In this document: piece by piece, positions 44,091 through 53,457 of the stretch | Numbering within the stretch: the stretch's first letter is position 1 | Layout of the letters: every line of letters starts with the position of its first letter | NCBI GenBank assembly: GCA_963717085.1 | Contig: CAVQVM010000015.1 | Location: forward strand, 186,001-250,000 | Direction: 5' to 3' | Source: DASQUK01 sp963717085 | Lineage (GTDB): Bacteria > Actinomycetota > Acidimicrobiia > Acidimicrobiales > VFJN01 | DNA length: 64,000 nucleotides | Notes under the pieces: generated by a model | Database searches by the model: none | What the model saw: only the letters and a program-made list of their open reading frames with translations | What the model was told of the DNA's origin: nothing | Position numbers and translations under genes: made by a program

Positions 44091-44760
44091 CGCGCCGCTC
44101 GTCGAGGAACAACACACCAGTCGCGGCGCCGCGCCCCGATACCCGGCCCGTCGCATGGCGGAGATCTCCCTGGCGGCATTCGAAGCGCTGTCGGTCCACC
44201 GGCTGCTCGACTCGAACTCGGACACCGACGAGACCGTGGACACGACCCTGTCGCATCGAATGCGCCATGCGGCACCGGGCGCATTCCCGGGGTCTGCACC
44301 TTGTCATGTAGATGCGATCAGCATCCGACGCAGAGCCGCGGATCCGCATGTCGATCGCTGGGCCGACGCGCCCGCCGGGACTGCCAAAGCTGAACGCGCT
44401 GGCTCAAGTGATTGCATGTCTGTCGACAGTCGACCGTCCCCTGACTCGCACCCATCTGTGAGCGGTGGGTCATCTGACGCTTTGACCGTGGGTCGACCTG
44501 GCCGGGCACGAGTCGTCAGAGCGCCGCACCGTGGTCCTGGTACGTGGGGGTTCTGGTGACGCAATTGGTGCCCACGAGCGGAATCGCGTCACCGAACCCC
44601 GCTTGGGACCGACCCCCTAGCGTGGTCATCTCACCGTTTCGAGCGCGCCTCGGACCACGGCAGATTGCACCCCTGTGACGATCGTCAACGGCTCGCTCCT
44701 CGGAGCAGGCCGAGGGGTACGTTCCGCTGGCTGATCGGACCTGCTGGGGGAGGAACCCAA
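44091..44760. other. Stretch without a convincing gene
   Basis: Frames here are short or have poor third-position bias on both strands. No repeat, RNA gene or operator was seen. The promoter of the small membrane protein at 44761 should lie near its 3' end. Confidence 0.5.
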
Positions 44761-44937
44761 ATGATCGTTGCAGTCGAACCATTGGACGCGACCTGGAAGA
44801 TGATTTTCTTCGGCGTCGCCGTGGTCCTTTTCGTGTTGGCGGCCATCGGCTACCAGAGGGGCAAGGTGTCGTTCCTGGCGGCCGGTCTGGGGTGCTTCGT
44901 CTTCCCATTCTTCTGGGACGCGCTTGCGGCCAGCTGA
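44761..44937 (+). CDS. Small membrane protein (58 aa)
   Basis: The ATG follows GGGGGAGGAA 6 nt upstream. The product MIVAVEPLDATWKMIFFGVA has two hydrophobic stretches (IFFGVAVVLFVLAAIGY and FLAAGLGCFVFPFFW) separated by a short basic loop (QRGK). It is likely a small integral membrane protein of unknown role and is monocistronic. Confidence 0.65.
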   Translation: MIVAVEPLDATWKMIFFGVAVVLFVLAAIGYQRGKVSFLAAGLGCFVFPFFWDALAAS

Positions 44938-45204
44938 CGATTCGGCGTTCCGGAATCGTCGCGCCGCGACGCCGGGCCGGATCCCGATGTTCTGGGCCAT
45001 CGGCCTCGCGTTGATCGCCAGTCGGGGCAGCCATGGGCGGCGGACGGCCCACAGGTCTTCGAGTGCCGACAGCGCGCGCAGCAGACTCTGCTTGGCCGCG
45101 AGCACCTAGATGGGGCCGGACCGCCGCGACGTTGCCGCGGCGCGCATCACCCCAGGAGCGCCGGCGCCGGCCCGCTCTGACGGCGCAATGGTGCGGGCCG
45201 CCCT

Positions 45205-45882
45205 TCAGTCGGCGCCAGTGGATGCGTGGGGTGCGTGGACGGGCTTCGACTCGGGCGAACCTCGTTGCCGGAGGTACACGCTGAACACCACGAGGGTGCC
45301 GACGGCGAGGAACTCGGACTGCCAGTTCTGCAGGGACTCGAACCAGAAGTTCGATCTGAAGAGGTAGCCGAGCGGCGAGACGGTTGGTTCGCCGTGCGCG
45401 ACCTGTTCAGCGTTGAATGCATGTGCGCCCGTTACGACGTGGCCGGCGAAGGCCAGCGCGAACAACGTCAGCATGGCGATGCTGAGCGAGTGCTCGTAGA
45501 TGCGGAGCACCCAGCCGCCGCGGCGTACGGGCCAGGGCGCCTCCGGGTCGTCCCGGTGCTCCCGCGGGTCTGCGTCGAGCTTGGGATCGCCGGCCGCGGG
45601 CTTGGACTCGGCCGAACCCTTCTGTACCAGCCACGCCGTGAGCAACACGTACACACCCATCTGCAGGAACTCCGACTCCCAGTTCTCGAACGTCGCCTCG
45701 CCGAAGTCCGCACGGGTGAGGTACTCGCCGAAGCTGACCGTCGGTTCGCCGTGGGTGCGCTGCTCCTCGTTGAAGGCGCGATGCCCGGACCAGGCCTGGC
45801 CCGCCAGCCAGATCACCAGGAAGCCCCCGAGCGCCACGATGGAGAGGCTGTGGTCGCGGATGAACCGACGCATGGTCCTCAT
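45205..45882 (-). CDS. DUF6766-like membrane protein with internal duplication
   Basis: This 225-aa protein has four membrane helices in two similar halves. Each half has IRDHSLSIVAL or IYEHSLSIAML, then HxxFNxEQ-THGEPTVS or HAFNAEQVAHGEPTVS, and then NWESEFLQMG or NWQSEFLAVG. The duplication is obvious by eye. Conserved polar motifs on the outside may bind a ligand. The family assignment is from memory; the function is unknown. Confidence 0.75.
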   Translation of the reverse strand: MRTMRRFIRDHSLSIVALGGFLVIWLAGQAWSGHRAFNEEQRTHGEPTVSFGEYLTRADFGEATFENWESEFLQMGVYVLLTAWLVQKGSAESKPAAGDPKLDADPREHRDDPEAPWPVRRGGWVLRIYEHSLSIAMLTLFALAFAGHVVTGAHAFNAEQVAHGEPTVSPLGYLFRSNFWFESLQNWQSEFLAVGTLVVFSVYLRQRGSPESKPVHAPHASTGAD

Positions 45883-46017
45883 CCTGGCTCTCAGGAGCGA
45901 GCGGATCAGGACGGTCGGCCTTCACCATCATGGGACGAGCCGTGAGCGGCCGGTGAAATCAGTTGTGCGAGCTCAGCAAGGGGAAGACAAGGGCACCAAC
46001 CGAGCCAGGAGGGTCTC

Positions 46018-46194
46018 ATGGGCGAGAGCAAGTTCGACGAGATGAAGGGTCGAGCCAAGGAAGCCGCCGGTGATCTCACCGACGATGACGACCTCAAGAA
46101 GGAGGGCAAGGTCGACAGGGCCGGCGGCGCTATCAAGGACAAGGTCGACAAGGCCACCGACAAGGTGAAGGACGCCGTCAATCCCGACCGGTAA
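46018..46194 (+). CDS. CsbD-family stress protein
   Basis: This 58-aa protein starts MGESKFDEMKGRAKEAAGDL and continues with KKEGKVDRAGGAIKDKVDKA, matching the CsbD repeat pattern. The ribosome site is GGAGGG. CsbD proteins are general-stress induced and highly charged. It lies divergent from the DUF6766-like gene. Confidence 0.88.
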   Translation: MGESKFDEMKGRAKEAAGDLTDDDDLKKEGKVDRAGGAIKDKVDKATDKVKDAVNPDR

Positions 46195-46310
46195 GGGGGC
46201 GCCGCCGTCAGCGAGCACGCCATGCCGTCGGCCTCTTCAGACCGGGCCCACCGGGTAGGGGCCGTCCACGTTGCCGCTCGGGCGACGTGTAGGCGGGCCG
46301 CCACTGGGGC

Positions 46311-47288
46311 ATGCCTTCGGGGATGACGGTCGTCGGCTACCACGCCTCACACGAGCAGCACCCGCCGAGCGCTTTGCTGACCGCGGCGCAGGTGGCCGCT
46401 GAGGCCGGCTTCGGGGCGGTTTCGTCGTCGGACCACGTGACGCCGTGGAGTCGCGACCAAGGCGAGTCGGGATTCGCCTGGTCGTGGCTCGGCGCGGCAA
46501 TGCAGGCGGTGGCGCTGCCCTTCGGCGTGGTCAACGCCCCGGGGCAGCGCTACCACCCGGTGATCGTCGCCCAGGCCATCGCCACGCTGGCGGAGATGCA
46601 TCCCGACCGCCTCTGGGTTGCCCTCGGCTCGGGTGAGGCGTCGAACGAGCACGTTACGGGCGACCCCTGGCCGCCCAAGGCAGAGCGCAACGCTCGCCTG
46701 GCCGAGTGCGTGGAGGTGATACGGGGCCTCCTGAGGGGCGACGAGGTGAGTGCCGATGGCCACGTGCGGGTCGACCGGGCCCAGCTCTGGACGCTGCCAA
46801 GTCGCCCGCCACCGCTCATCGGAGCGGCGCTGAGCGAAGAGACGGCGGCGTGGTGCGGGGGGTGGGCGGATGGCCTCATCACCGTGCATGCACCCCAGGA
46901 CCAGCTGCGGCGTGTGGTCGAGGCTTTCCGCACCGGAGGCGGTGAGGGCAAGCCGATCCGGGTCCAGATCAAGGTGGCGTGGGCACCCACCGACGACGAG
47001 GCACTGGCCGGCGCGCACGAGCAATGGCGCACGAACGTGTTCGACTCGGTACTGATGGCCGACCTCGAGACCGTGGCCCAGTTCGAGGCGGCTGCCGTGC
47101 ACGTGCGACCTGAAGACGTCGCCAGAAGCGTCCTCGTGTCGTCCGACGCCAAGCGGCACGCAGCCTGGCTGCACGAGGTCCTCGACTGCGGTGTCGACGA
47201 GCTCTTCGTCCACCAGGTGCCCCGAGAGCAGCAGGGATTCATCGACACCTACGGCGCGGAGGTGCTGCCGGAGGTTTCCGAGCCATGA
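46311..47288 (+). CDS. LLM-class flavin oxidoreductase, TIGR03885-like
   Basis: This 325-aa TIM-barrel protein of the luciferase-like monooxygenase class has VVGYHASHEQHPPSALL, GFGAVSSSDHVTPWS, LWVALGSGEASNEHV, PPLIGAALSEETA and a C-terminal DELFVHQVPREQQ. It resembles a group predicted to use FMN rather than F420. The stop overlaps the GH13 gene by ATGA, an association that suggests a role in sugar or polysaccharide metabolism. A second ATG four codons in is possible. Confidence 0.8.
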   Translation: MPSGMTVVGYHASHEQHPPSALLTAAQVAAEAGFGAVSSSDHVTPWSRDQGESGFAWSWLGAAMQAVALPFGVVNAPGQRYHPVIVAQAIATLAEMHPDRLWVALGSGEASNEHVTGDPWPPKAERNARLAECVEVIRGLLRGDEVSADGHVRVDRAQLWTLPSRPPPLIGAALSEETAAWCGGWADGLITVHAPQDQLRRVVEAFRTGGGEGKPIRVQIKVAWAPTDDEALAGAHEQWRTNVFDSVLMADLETVAQFEAAAVHVRPEDVARSVLVSSDAKRHAAWLHEVLDCGVDELFVHQVPREQQGFIDTYGAEVLPEVSEP

Positions 47289-48955
47289 GCATCGCGTTCA
47301 CAAGTGACCAGTGGTGGAAGAACGGGGTCGTGTACTGCCTCGACGCGCAGACGTTCCTCGACAAGGACGGCGACGGCGTGGGCGACCTCGCCGGGCTGAT
47401 CGATCGCATCGACTATCTGGCGGGAATCGGCGTGTCCACGCTTTGGCTCATGCCCTTCTACCCGACGCCCGACCAGGACGATGGCTACGACATCAGCGAT
47501 TTCTACGGCGTCGATCCCAGGCTGGGCACGCTGGGCGAGTTCGTGGAGGTCGTGCGGACCGCCCGCGATCGCGGTATGCGGGTCATCGTCGACCTGGTGG
47601 TGAACCACACGTCCGACCAGCACCCGTGGTTCCAGGAGGCGCGTTCCGACCCGGACTCGCCCTATCGCGACTGGTACGTGTGGGCGGACGAACGGCCCGA
47701 GGACCCAGACCTCACCGAAACCTTTCCCGGCGACCAGGGCGGCGTGTGGACCTTCGACCGTAGGGCTCGGCAGTACTACCTGCACCGCTTCTACAAGCAC
47801 CAGCCCGACCTCAACGTCGCCAACCCGGCTGTGCGTGAGGAGATCGCCCGCATCGTCGGGTTTTGGCTACAGCTCGGGGTCAGCGGCTTCCGGGTGGACG
47901 CCGTGCCGTTCCTCATCGAGCTCGACGGCATCGAAGGTGCTCCCTCGATCGACCCCCACCGCTACCTGAAGGACCTCCGGTCCTTCGTGGAGCGCCGCCA
48001 CGGCGAGGCCATCCTGCTCGGCGAGGTCAACCTGCCACCCAAGGACCAGCGGGCGTTCTTCGGCGACGAGGACGGTGACGAGCTCAACCTGGTCTTCAAC
48101 TTCTCCGTGATGCAACGGATCTACCTTGCGCTCGCACGCCAGGACGCCACCCCGGTCGAGCGGGCGTTGGCCGACCTGCCCGGCGTGCCGTTCGACTCGC
48201 AGTGGGCCACGTTCCTGCGCAACCACGACGAACTCACCCTCGACCAGCTCAGCGACGACGAGCGGCAAGAGGTGTTCGACGCCTTCGGCCCCGACCCCAC
48301 GATGCAACTCTACGGTCGCGGGCTACGTCGCCGGTTGCCCCCCATGCTCGGCGGCGACCAGCAACGCATCCGCATGGCCTACAGCCTGCTGTTCTCGCTG
48401 CCCGGCACACCCGTGCTGTTCTACGGCGAGGAGATCGGCATGGGCGAGAACCTCGACGTGAAGGACCGCTTGTCCGTGCGCACCCCCATGCAGTGGTCGG
48501 ACGAGCCGGGGGCGGGGTTCTCGACCGCCGATGCCAAACAGTTCCCCCGTCCGATCACCGATGGCGAGTACCGGCCGCTCGCTGTCAACGTCGCGGCCCA
48601 GCGCCGGGACCCCGGGTCATTGCTCAACTGGTTCGAACGATTGATCCGCCGCCGGCGAGAGACGCCCGAGCTCGGCCTCGGCACGTGGTCGGTCATCGCC
48701 AACGACCAACCCGCGGTGTTGGCCCACCGGTGCGACTGGGACGGGTCCACCGTCGTCGCCGTGCACAACTTCGGTTCCGACCCCTGCCGCTTCGACCTGC
48801 CCCTCGATGACCTCGAGGATGCGGTCGGCGCCGATGACCTGCTCGACGGGTCTCCCGAGCACTCTCTCGACGGACCACGGCTGCCGTTGACGCTCGAACG
48901 CTATGGCTACCGCTGGCTCCGCATCCGGCGCGACGGCCAGCGGCTGTCTCCCTGA
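47285..48955 (+). CDS. GH13 alpha-amylase family enzyme (trehalose synthase/glucosidase-like)
   Basis: This 556-aa enzyme has all GH13 regions: VIVDLVVNHTS (region I), GFRVDAVPF (nucleophile Asp, about 205), LLGEVNLPP (acid Glu, about 246) and FLRNHDELT (Asp, about 314). The catalytic triad is complete. The start QWWKNGVVYCLDAQTFLD and region FYPTPDQDDGYDISDFYG resemble trehalose synthase and oligo-1,6-glucosidase types. The exact substrate is open. It is coupled to the LLM oxidoreductase gene. Confidence 0.9.
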   Translation: MSIAFTSDQWWKNGVVYCLDAQTFLDKDGDGVGDLAGLIDRIDYLAGIGVSTLWLMPFYPTPDQDDGYDISDFYGVDPRLGTLGEFVEVVRTARDRGMRVIVDLVVNHTSDQHPWFQEARSDPDSPYRDWYVWADERPEDPDLTETFPGDQGGVWTFDRRARQYYLHRFYKHQPDLNVANPAVREEIARIVGFWLQLGVSGFRVDAVPFLIELDGIEGAPSIDPHRYLKDLRSFVERRHGEAILLGEVNLPPKDQRAFFGDEDGDELNLVFNFSVMQRIYLALARQDATPVERALADLPGVPFDSQWATFLRNHDELTLDQLSDDERQEVFDAFGPDPTMQLYGRGLRRRLPPMLGGDQQRIRMAYSLLFSLPGTPVLFYGEEIGMGENLDVKDRLSVRTPMQWSDEPGAGFSTADAKQFPRPITDGEYRPLAVNVAAQRRDPGSLLNWFERLIRRRRETPELGLGTWSVIANDQPAVLAHRCDWDGSTVVAVHNFGSDPCRFDLPLDDLEDAVGADDLLDGSPEHSLDGPRLPLTLERYGYRWLRIRRDGQRLSP

Positions 48956-49086
48956 CGCGATCAAGAGCAGGAGTGCGACCCCGATCGGCCGGTAGCTGGC
49001 GAGCACCGGCCTGCCACCCACCCACCGCGTTTAGCTGGCCACGGCTCGGGGTAGCCCGCGCGAGGCCGCGACCCCCGGAGGCAGCC

Positions 49087-50064
49087 GTGACCAAGCAGAA
49101 GCATCGCGTCGTGTGGTTGACGAGGCGGGCCGTGATCGGCCTGCGGGACATGCCGACAAACGCAGTCTGGGTGGCCGGGCGGGCCCGCCGATCGTCCTCG
49201 AGCGCGCTGAGTCGGGCGACCGATGCGATGGGCGATGCCGGCAACGCGGTAGGCGGTGCGATCTCCCACGCCGGTCGGTCAGTGGTCGATGCGGTGCCGC
49301 TCGTCGGCTCCCCGGACGAGTCCGTTGAGGGACGCCTGACGGAGGCGCGTCAGGCGTCGGAAAATGCTCGTGAGGCCGAAGAGCGGGCTTTGGCCTTGGC
49401 TGAGACGGCCAAGCGGGCTGCCGACGACGCCAAGCGCATCACCCAGGCCGCCCGTCAGCGGGCGAAGGAGGCGGTGCGCGACGCCAAGTCGCAGGCCGGT
49501 GCCCGCGTCGAAGAGGTTCGGGCCGAGTCCGATGGGGAGGTCGCAGCCACACGGCGCGAGGCGGACGAGCGGGTGAAGGAAGCTCGACGCGAAGCCGACG
49601 AACGAGTCAGGGAAGCCCGGCGTGTTGCGGATGAGCGGGTGGCGCGTGAGCGTCAGCGTGCGGGGGAAGACGCCGACAAGGCGGCCGCGGCGGCGCGTGC
49701 CACAGCGGACGCCGACGCCGAGCAGGCGCAGCACGAGGCGGAGCAGGCAGGCGAGCGGGCCGAGCTGGCGGTAGCGGAGGCCACCCGGGCTTTGGCTCAC
49801 GCCAGGCAGCTGGCCGACGAGGCGTCACAGGCGGCGCTTGCGGCTGCGGCGGAAGCCGGGCGCCAAGCTGAGCGCTTAGCGGTCGAGGCCGGTCAGGTCG
49901 CATCCGACACCCGCAGCGACACCCGCCGCGACCCGAGACCGCCACGCACCGAGCGTCGCCGGTCGTCACGCCAGCAGTCGGGACGCAGCCGGTCACCGCG
50001 GTCGAAGTCGGCCCGCCGGCCGACGGGCCGGGCGCCCAAGCGGGCGCCGACGAAGTCAGCCTGA
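49087..50064 (+). CDS. Ala/Arg/Glu-rich coiled-coil protein with basic tail
   Basis: This 325-aa protein has almost uninterrupted helical, heptad-like sequence (residues 90-270; repeats such as READERVKEARREADERV). A basic Arg/Ser/Lys tail (RRSSRQQSGRSRSPRSKSAR) follows. The N-terminus has two weakly amphipathic segments. It resembles apolipoprotein- or tropomyosin-like coiled coils, or nucleoid/envelope scaffolds. The GTG start follows GGAGGC. It leads a three-gene plus-strand cluster with two small basic proteins. Confidence 0.7.
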   Translation: MTKQKHRVVWLTRRAVIGLRDMPTNAVWVAGRARRSSSSALSRATDAMGDAGNAVGGAISHAGRSVVDAVPLVGSPDESVEGRLTEARQASENAREAEERALALAETAKRAADDAKRITQAARQRAKEAVRDAKSQAGARVEEVRAESDGEVAATRREADERVKEARREADERVREARRVADERVARERQRAGEDADKAAAAARATADADAEQAQHEAEQAGERAELAVAEATRALAHARQLADEASQAALAAAAEAGRQAERLAVEAGQVASDTRSDTRRDPRPPRTERRRSSRQQSGRSRSPRSKSARRPTGRAPKRAPTKSA

Positions 50065-50097
50065 CGCCACGTTGCTCGGAACGGGAGGTTCACACAG

Positions 50098-50262
50098 ATG
50101 TTTTTCCGACGTAGGAGCAGGAAGGACCGGATAGTGACGGCGGCGGGCCGCCTGGCGCGGTCCAGGCGTGCACTGGCAATGGCCGCCGGCGTGGTCAGCA
50201 GCGTCGCGGCCCTCACGGCTGCGAGCTCGGGCGTGTCGGCGAGACGACAGAAGCAGACCTGA
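50098..50262 (+). CDS. Small basic protein with hydrophobic C-half (54 aa)
   Basis: ATG at 50098 follows GGGAGG. The product MFFRRRSRKDRIVTAAGRLA continues with a weakly hydrophobic Ala/Val segment (ALAMAAGVVSSVAALTAA). The stop overlaps the next start (TGATG). It is probably membrane-associated and part of the coiled-coil protein operon. Confidence 0.55.
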   Translation: MFFRRRSRKDRIVTAAGRLARSRRALAMAAGVVSSVAALTAASSGVSARRQKQT

Positions 50263-50558
50263 TGCGTCGCCGCGGCCGGCGGACCGATCGGCTACCGGTC
50301 GTGCGCCGGGGGGACAGGATCATCGATGGGCATGTTCGCGCCCGCCTGCTCGGGCTCCAGCTGTTGGAAATCGACGCGTATGTCGTCGTGGCCACAGCAC
50401 GCGACGGCACCGGTACCGCGCAGGGTGTAGTTGACCCCAGCGCCCCGACATCCCGGGCGGTGCGCACTGATGGCACTGCTCCTCCCGAGCTAGTTCGTGC
50501 CGTGCGCCTGCTCGCCGAGGGCACGAGTGCGCTCGACGACGCCCGCCGGCTTCGTTGA
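50262..50558 (+). CDS. Small hypothetical protein (98 aa)
   Basis: This 98-aa protein has an Arg-rich start (MRRRGRRTDRLPVVRRGD) and a folded-looking remainder (LLEIDAYVVVATARDGTGTA, PPELVRAVRLLAEGTSALDD). Its start overlaps the previous stop by TGATG, which supports it as a real gene. No family was recognised. Confidence 0.55.
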   Translation: MRRRGRRTDRLPVVRRGDRIIDGHVRARLLGLQLLEIDAYVVVATARDGTGTAQGVVDPSAPTSRAVRTDGTAPPELVRAVRLLAEGTSALDDARRLR

Positions 50559-50785
50559 CGCACCGGCCGCCCGTTCTCTGCGATAGCTCCGGTTTGCCTC
50601 GCCGCGTCTAGCAGCAACGGCGGGCTGGCGAGGCCAGAATGGGCCTCGGCGCCGGCGTTGCGGCGCCCCTCGTGGCGCGCCAGGCGGCCCCGGCGTCCAA
50701 CCTGGTCACCCAGCACGAGTGGCCAGCAGTACTACCGCGTCCGTGAGCGGGTAAGGAGACCTCGATGGCCGATAGGAGGTCACCG

Positions 50786-51322
50786 ATGGAACTTGACGTA
50801 CTCGATCTCTATGACCGAGCGAGCTCATGGGCCACAGAGAAGGTCTCCGGCGCCACTGAGAAGCTCGACGCCAAGACGCCGTGCGACGACTGGGATGTGC
50901 GCACCCTGCTCGATCACATCCTTGAGACCCAGCGGTACTTCCTGAGCTCCGCTCGGGGCGAGGACGCGTCGCCCCCTAGCCCGACACCGCCTGCGACGCT
51001 GAGTGATGACCCCGTGGCGGACTTCGAGGCAGTGCGACGCGACATGCTCCGCGCATACGCGGAACCCGGGGCCATTGAGAAGACCGGTCCGGCGCTCGGC
51101 GTGGCGTTCAGCGACCTCCTCGTGCACAGCTGGGACGTTGCCCGCGCCACGGGCCAGCACGAAACGATGCCCGATGGCCTCGCCGCGGCCGCGTACGAGA
51201 TGGTGCACGGGAAGTTCACCGACGAACAGCGGAAGGGCATCTTCAAGCCAGAGGTCCCGATCAGCGACGATGCGTCCCCGCAGGACCGGCTACTGGCCTA
51301 CACCGGCCGGGATCCCCGCTGA
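50786..51322 (+). CDS. DinB-like/maleylpyruvate isomerase-fold (TIGR03086-like) protein
   Basis: This 178-aa four-helix protein has the metal-site pattern WDVRTLLDHIL and LLVHSWDVARATG, as in mycothiol-dependent DinB-like proteins of Actinobacteria. The start at 50786 was chosen because AGGAGGT lies 6 nt upstream; an ATG seven codons earlier would bury that site. It may use mycothiol or bind a metal in detoxification. Confidence 0.82.
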   Translation: MELDVLDLYDRASSWATEKVSGATEKLDAKTPCDDWDVRTLLDHILETQRYFLSSARGEDASPPSPTPPATLSDDPVADFEAVRRDMLRAYAEPGAIEKTGPALGVAFSDLLVHSWDVARATGQHETMPDGLAAAAYEMVHGKFTDEQRKGIFKPEVPISDDASPQDRLLAYTGRDPR

Positions 51323-51436
51323 ACTTGACTCGCCCCTGACTCCCGGGGCCGGCGGGTATTCGGGTCGAGCAGCCATCGCCGGCCAGCACCCGATCCAGAG
51401 CTGCAGGAGGAACTGCTGGCGGGAGTGCCGCGCTGG

Positions 51437-52445
51437 CTAGTGGGAGGAACCAGCGGTCGAGGCCGTCTCGCGTGCTGCGCGCCGGGCGGTCTTGGTCGTG
51501 CTGCTGGCTGCCTTGTGAGCCGTGCGGCCAGTGGTGGTCGCGCCTCGCTTGGCGGTGGTTGCTGTCCGCTTCGCCGACTTGCGTGCAGAGGTGACCGTTC
51601 CCTTGGCCCCGGCCTTTGCGGCTCGTGCGGTGCTAGTGCCGCCGCGCTGTGCCGCACGCACGGAGCGCTCGGCGCCGGCCTTGGCCGATGACCCCGTCGC
51701 CCGGGCCGTGCGTGCCGTCCGCTCGCTGGCGCGCTTCGCCTTGCGTGTCGCGTCGATGGCGGCCTCTGTCGCATCCGAGGCACGGGATCGCACCTGTGTG
51801 GCCGTGGCGCGAGCCACCTTCGCCCCTCGTGGGGACACTCGGGGCTTGTCGCGTCGCAGCACGGTGGCGATGATGTCGCCGATCGCGGTCACGCCGCCCT
51901 GGGCCAAACCGTTCAGCATGTCCGCGATGCGGTCGGCCGACGCCCGCGGCAGTACCCACGACCAGGTTCCCGGGGGGCTTATCAGGTGCCCGGGGGTGCG
52001 GGTGGGTCGGGGCGATCTTCCTCGCCGCTGCCATGGCCTCACCGAGTTCGCTCAGTGCCTTACGGCCCAGCTCGTCGCGCACCATCGGGAACAACTCACC
52101 TTCCTCCACATCGACGTGCTGGCGCACGTTGTTGATGAGGACCGTGACCTTCGCGTCGAAACGCTCGTCCTCCGGCGCCATGCCGTCGAGCTCGGAGAGC
52201 ACCCACTTCACGACGTGATGCTCCTCGAGGCTCTCGATGCCGAGGTCGTCGGCATCGGGAACCGTCGCCCTCACGGCCGGGTAGAACAGCTGCTCCTCGA
52301 TCGCCGCATGCACCGAGAGCTCCTCGATGACACGGTCGACGATCGAGCGCTTCTCCACGAAGGCCCGGTCCCCCGCCCGCTCGAACCGCCTGAACAGTTG
52401 CTCCACGGCCTCGTGGTCATCCTTGAGCATGCTTATCGCGTCCAT
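51437..52445 (-). pseudogene. Hemerythrin-domain protein with histone-H1-like tail, frameshifted in a G6 run
   Basis: The first frame (from 52445) is a hemerythrin HHE domain: MLKDDHEAVEQLFRRFERAG, HAAIEEQLFYPAV, EEHHVVKWVL and HVDVEEGELFP, with all iron-ligand positions plausible. At 51972-51977 a run of six Gs (Cs in the sense strand) has one base too many. Beyond it the +1 frame continues PGTWSWVLPRASADRIADML and then a Lys/Ala/Thr-rich tail of about 110 residues (KAGAKGTVTSARKSAKRTAT) like histone H1. The restored protein would be about 335 aa. The tail suggests DNA or polyanion binding. Confidence 0.65.
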
Positions 52446-52475
52446 CCGCCCCGGCATACCCACGTAGAGCGCGAA

Positions 52476-52905
52476 CTAACCGCGGTACGTCGGAGCATCG
52501 GGGCTCCCGACTGCGGCAACGGAGGGCTCAATCGTTGCCCCCCCTCGTAGTGCGCGGTCCTGACGAGCGGCTTTGGGCACCACGAAGCTGCAGGACACCG
52601 ATCGACCAAGACCCTGCGCCTCACCGGCGAATCGCCGGCTGATCTCGTGCCCTATCCCCTGACGACTCGTACGAGGGGACGCTCCGAGCGCCGACTCTTC
52701 GTCGCGGTCTGCTTGGGAGCCATCGCACCCGTCGAACACCTGGGTCGACAGCACGACGATACGGCGTCGCGAGCCCGACAACGTCGTCGCCACGATCAAT
52801 TCCGCACGACTAGCCCGACGCGCCGAGTGCAGCTCGTCGAGGGCGGCGACGAACTCGCCGGGGGTGCGGCCATTCCAGGAAGCGAAACGAGACCCGTGGA
52901 CACCA
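52476..52905 (-). pseudogene. Possible remnant of a helix-turn-helix protein
   Basis: The minus frame reads TPGEFVAALDELHSARRASR and AELIVATTLSGSRRR with strong GC third-position bias, resembling the start of an XRE-like DNA-binding protein. The rest (IGHEISRRFAGEAQGLG) is not recognisable. No start codon with a ribosome site is present. Confidence 0.25.
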
Positions 52906-53105
52906 ACGCCCGCATCAACCCAGGTTCCGCCGTCCGAGGGATTGCACAGCTGGTTGTAGCAGCCTCCGCGCAGGCTGGGACGCCCGCGGCCAGACGGACT
53001 TGAGACACTGCCGAAGCGGTGCTCCGTTTGCAACAACCCACGCGATCGCAAGCGGCCCGGCAACAAGGGGGATAGAGCGGGCGATCCGAGGGTAAGAATC
53101 GCACC

Positions 53106-53270
53106 ATGAGTGCAACCGTTTTGTGGATTATTGCCGCCATCCTTGTCGTGGTCGGCATTGTGCAGCTGGTCCAAGGCCAGCTGATCCTGGGCATCGTCCT
53201 GATCGCCGCCGGACTGCTTGTTGGGCCCGGTGGGGTGTCGATCTTCGGAGGCAGTCGGGCCAAGTACTGA
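53106..53270 (+). CDS. Small two-helix membrane protein (54 aa)
   Basis: The product MSATVLWIIAAILVVVGIVQ then has LVQGQLILGIVLIAAGLLVG and ends PGGVSIFGGSRAKY. Two hydrophobic helices are separated by a short polar loop, followed by a GPGG motif common in small actinobacterial membrane proteins. No family is assigned with certainty. The ribosome site is weak. Confidence 0.6.
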   Translation: MSATVLWIIAAILVVVGIVQLVQGQLILGIVLIAAGLLVGPGGVSIFGGSRAKY

Positions 53271-53457
53271 CGTCGAGCGCGGGCATATCGGCGGTTTGTA
53301 GAAATCCTTCGCGGCGTCGACGACCAGCTGAGCCGTCTCGTCGGCGTTGTCCACCGACATGTACATCGCCCATACCGGATCTGGCCCCGGCGCCAGGCTT
53401 CCGACGTCCCGGCCGTCAAGAACGAAGACCCACCAATGGGACGCATCCTCGAGCTCC

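Noticed and set aside
43904..44559. Several 60-270 codon frames on both strands in 43.9-44.6 kb
   Set aside because: They lack ribosome sites and show Arg/Pro/Ser-rich shadow composition. Only the crotonase fragment reads as real protein.
46311..47288. LLM oxidoreductase as an F420-dependent enzyme
   Set aside because: Its motifs resemble the group predicted not to use F420, and cofactor choice cannot be decided from sequence here.
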